From: Desulfobacter postgatei 2ac9
Lineage (GTDB): Bacteria; Desulfobacterota; Desulfobacteria; Desulfobacterales; Desulfobacteraceae
Direction of reading: 5' to 3'
Assembly (NCBI RefSeq): GCF_000233695.2
Contig: NZ_CM001488.1
Span: forward strand, 1,587,703 to 1,651,702
DNA length: 64,000 bases
The position numbers were made by a program, and so were the translations under genes. Position 1 is the first letter of the stretch; each line of letters starts with the position of its first letter. The notes below the pieces were generated by a model. The model was not told the origin of the DNA, searched no databases, and worked only from the letters and a program-made list of their open reading frames with translations. Positions 62,681-64,000 of the stretch are shown here, piece after piece.

Positions 62681-63562
62681 TCAAGTTTTTCGTCTGAACG
62701 GAGCGGTCAAGTCCCAATTGGGAACGATGCCGCCTTTGTAGAAGTTCGGACCTATTTTCGTTTTAACGGATTTTACGCCCGGCACCTCACGAGCAAGATC
62801 CATGATTTCTTTTTGTGCCCGGGCCAGGTTCATCACTTTTCTATCAAGAGTAACCAGCACATGGCCCGAATCAGATTCAATAATCAGGTGGTGTCCAAGG
62901 CCGGCTAGGGCTGCATCAACCCTGGCACTGATATTAAAATCAAGAGCATGCATTATTTTATCGGCATTTTTGGTTGAGCTTGCGATATCTGATCGTATTT
63001 TTTCAAGGGCCTGGTTAACCGCTTCTATGGTCATGTCATGTGCTGCAGCATCAACTTTTTCCCATTCCAGAGCCATATTATGCCGTGCGGGGTCCCACAG
63101 GGAGTCTAAATTTAACTGGGCGGCAAAGCGCTCTTCCCTGTGATCGGACCGAGCGATGGCATTGGTGGCGGCCTGGCTGGATAAATGGTCTATATTCATG
63201 GCTCTTTGCCTGCGCACCTGCATGGGGGTTGCCGACATGATTCTGTAAATGCCGGAAACAGATGCGGGTATCAGGTGGGATAAAATACCCGAAAACAGGC
63301 AGGGACCATTTAAGATATTCTGGGATATCTGTACCTTCAGTGCGGCAAGGCATTTTTTTCTGTCGTGGGTAAAATTGTCAAAAGGAATTTGTCTGCACTG
63401 GATGGACTTGAAAATAAGGTCTGTTTTTAGATCATATGCCTGGCCGGTTTGTTCAATCAATACCGGATCTTCGTATACGGTGCATTGATATAGGGCAGAT
63501 AGGGCGTCAATAACTCGGTAGGGGGAGGCGTATATACCGCATGTAATGGCAATCTGGGTCAT
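62681..63562 (-). CDS. Cytidylate-kinase-like protein with C-terminal BON-like domain
   Basis: A 293-residue protein. The first ~200 residues follow the layout of the cytidylate-kinase-like family (CYTK-like P-loop fold), including RRQRAMNIDHLSSQAA and the LDSLWDPARHNMALEW segment. The P-loop is not canonical: the N-terminus reads ITCGIYASPYRV instead of GxxxxGK, so nucleotide binding is doubtful. Residues ~220-285 (GHVLVTLDRKVMNLARAQKEIMDLAREVPGVKSVKTKIG) look like a BON domain. Such proteins often sit near transporters in Desulfobacterota; function unknown. Confidence 0.55.
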   Translation of the reverse strand: MTQIAITCGIYASPYRVIDALSALYQCTVYEDPVLIEQTGQAYDLKTDLIFKSIQCRQIPFDNFTHDRKKCLAALKVQISQNILNGPCLFSGILSHLIPASVSGIYRIMSATPMQVRRQRAMNIDHLSSQAATNAIARSDHREERFAAQLNLDSLWDPARHNMALEWEKVDAAAHDMTIEAVNQALEKIRSDIASSTKNADKIMHALDFNISARVDAALAGLGHHLIIESDSGHVLVTLDRKVMNLARAQKEIMDLAREVPGVKSVKTKIGPNFYKGGIVPNWDLTAPFRRKT

Positions 63563-63748
63563 GTTCTCTAATCTGCTCAGCCAGGGTTCGGGTTATCAAT
63601 TAAAGTCAGGACCACAATTAGCAAGGACTGTGCCATGTTTTAAATTTTATTGTAAAACAAATAGTTAGGTTTTTATAAATAAAGAAAAGATTTAAATTAA
63701 AACAATATGAAACAAAATGAAAAACACATTTTAAAACGTTTTGAGACG

Positions 63749-64000
63749 TTATATAAAATTGCCCTCAACCATGCGGGTGAAAAGGATATCACCCGGGTTC
63801 AGCGTCTGGGTTTGCCATCGTTTAAAGGCAGAGGCCCAAGCGCCGGAAACCCCGTCAAAAACCTTAATTTTTTTCCATTTTAGAAATTCATAATATTCAT
63901 CTTCAATGGCACCACAGATGAGCGTGTTGATATCCTGGGCCAGAAGGGTATGACACAGTTCATCCGAGGATGACCTGGGCAGCACAATAATTTTTTTGTC
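63749..64000 (-). CDS. NifX/NifB-like dinitrogenase iron-molybdenum cofactor family protein, C-terminal part (runs off window)
   Basis: The minus-strand frame is open to the window edge and reads KKIIVLPRSSSDELCHTLL, INTLICGAIEDEYYEFLKW and KVFDGVSGAW, the pattern of the NifX/NafY/MTH1175-like fold (strand, ICGGI-type turn, strand, G-x-x-x-A helix). The N-terminus lies beyond 64000. In anaerobes such proteins are often metal-cofactor carriers or orange proteins not tied to nitrogen fixation. Between 63562 and 63749 there is A+T-rich sequence with no recognisable gene. Confidence 0.6.
   Translation of the reverse strand, partial: DKKIIVLPRSSSDELCHTLLAQDINTLICGAIEDEYYEFLKWKKIKVFDGVSGAWASAFKRWQTQTLNPGDILFTRMVEGNFI

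Noticed and set aside
1-64000. Whole window considered as prophage or integrative element
   Set aside because: No integrase, phage structural, conjugation or partition genes and no tRNA attachment site were seen; mobile content is limited to IS elements, the intron and Rpn genes.

Overview
The window looks like chromosomal DNA of a Desulfobacteraceae-type sulfate reducer (Desulfobacterota). This is inferred from gene content and protein flavour, with no search run: a hydrogenase-4-like membrane complex beside a molybdopterin oxidoreductase, a DASS anion transporter, Trk potassium uptake, elongation factor P, a large surface-polysaccharide locus, and a heavy load of IS and Rpn elements. I saw no rRNA, tRNA or CRISPR array.

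Region 1 (1-10.1 kb) is a graveyard of mobile and toxin-like genes. It holds three copies of an Rpn (PD-(D/E)XK nuclease) gene: one intact, one frameshifted, one truncated. Around them are relics of a group II intron lacking its reverse transcriptase, a DUF4160/DUF2442 pair with a palindromic operator inside its promoter, an IS1-type element abutting the start of an MNT nucleotidyltransferase, IS4, ISAzo13 and ISKra4 remnants, and a RayT-like stub. All three Rpn copies share a TTGACT-N17-TAAAAT promoter that ends 6-7 bases before the ATG, so their mRNAs should be leaderless. The two long copies also carry an internal ATG with a strong Shine-Dalgarno, which would yield the C-terminal repeat domain alone (an RpnS-like intragenic product).

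Region 2 (10.1-21 kb) encodes secreted and surface proteins: a serralysin-like M10 protease, SapC, a glycosyltransferase gene cut by an IS1380 element with a 5-bp target duplication, a BACON-like secreted protein, a lipoprotein, and a matrixin-type protease with its partner.

Region 3 (21.2-44.4 kb) is a polysaccharide locus. It has a GDP-mannose dehydratase pair, a Wzm/Wzt ABC exporter, several GT4 glycosyltransferases including a 1137-residue three-domain enzyme, and a WbdD-like methyltransferase. It resembles the D-rhamnan (A-band) type of ABC-exported O-antigen. It continues with a sulfotransferase, an arylsulfotransferase-like protein, an A+T-rich gtrB/gtrA/membrane-transferase set, and an MBOAT acyltransferase with an SGNH-like partner. 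An intact-looking IS66 element sits inside it, flanked by exact 257-bp direct repeats.

Region 4 (44.4-64 kb) is housekeeping and energy metabolism: efp, a TolC-family porin, and a six-gene Hyf-like operon (B-C-E-F-G-I order) whose large subunit lacks the first NiFe cysteine motif, pointing to an energy-converting hydrogenase-related (Ehr) complex. Then come a left-handed beta-helix protein, a molybdopterin oxidoreductase, trkA-trkH, a DASS symporter, a cytidylate-kinase-like/BON protein and the end of a NifX-like protein. The hyf-like operon has a sigma-70-type promoter preceded by two tandem operator-like repeats.
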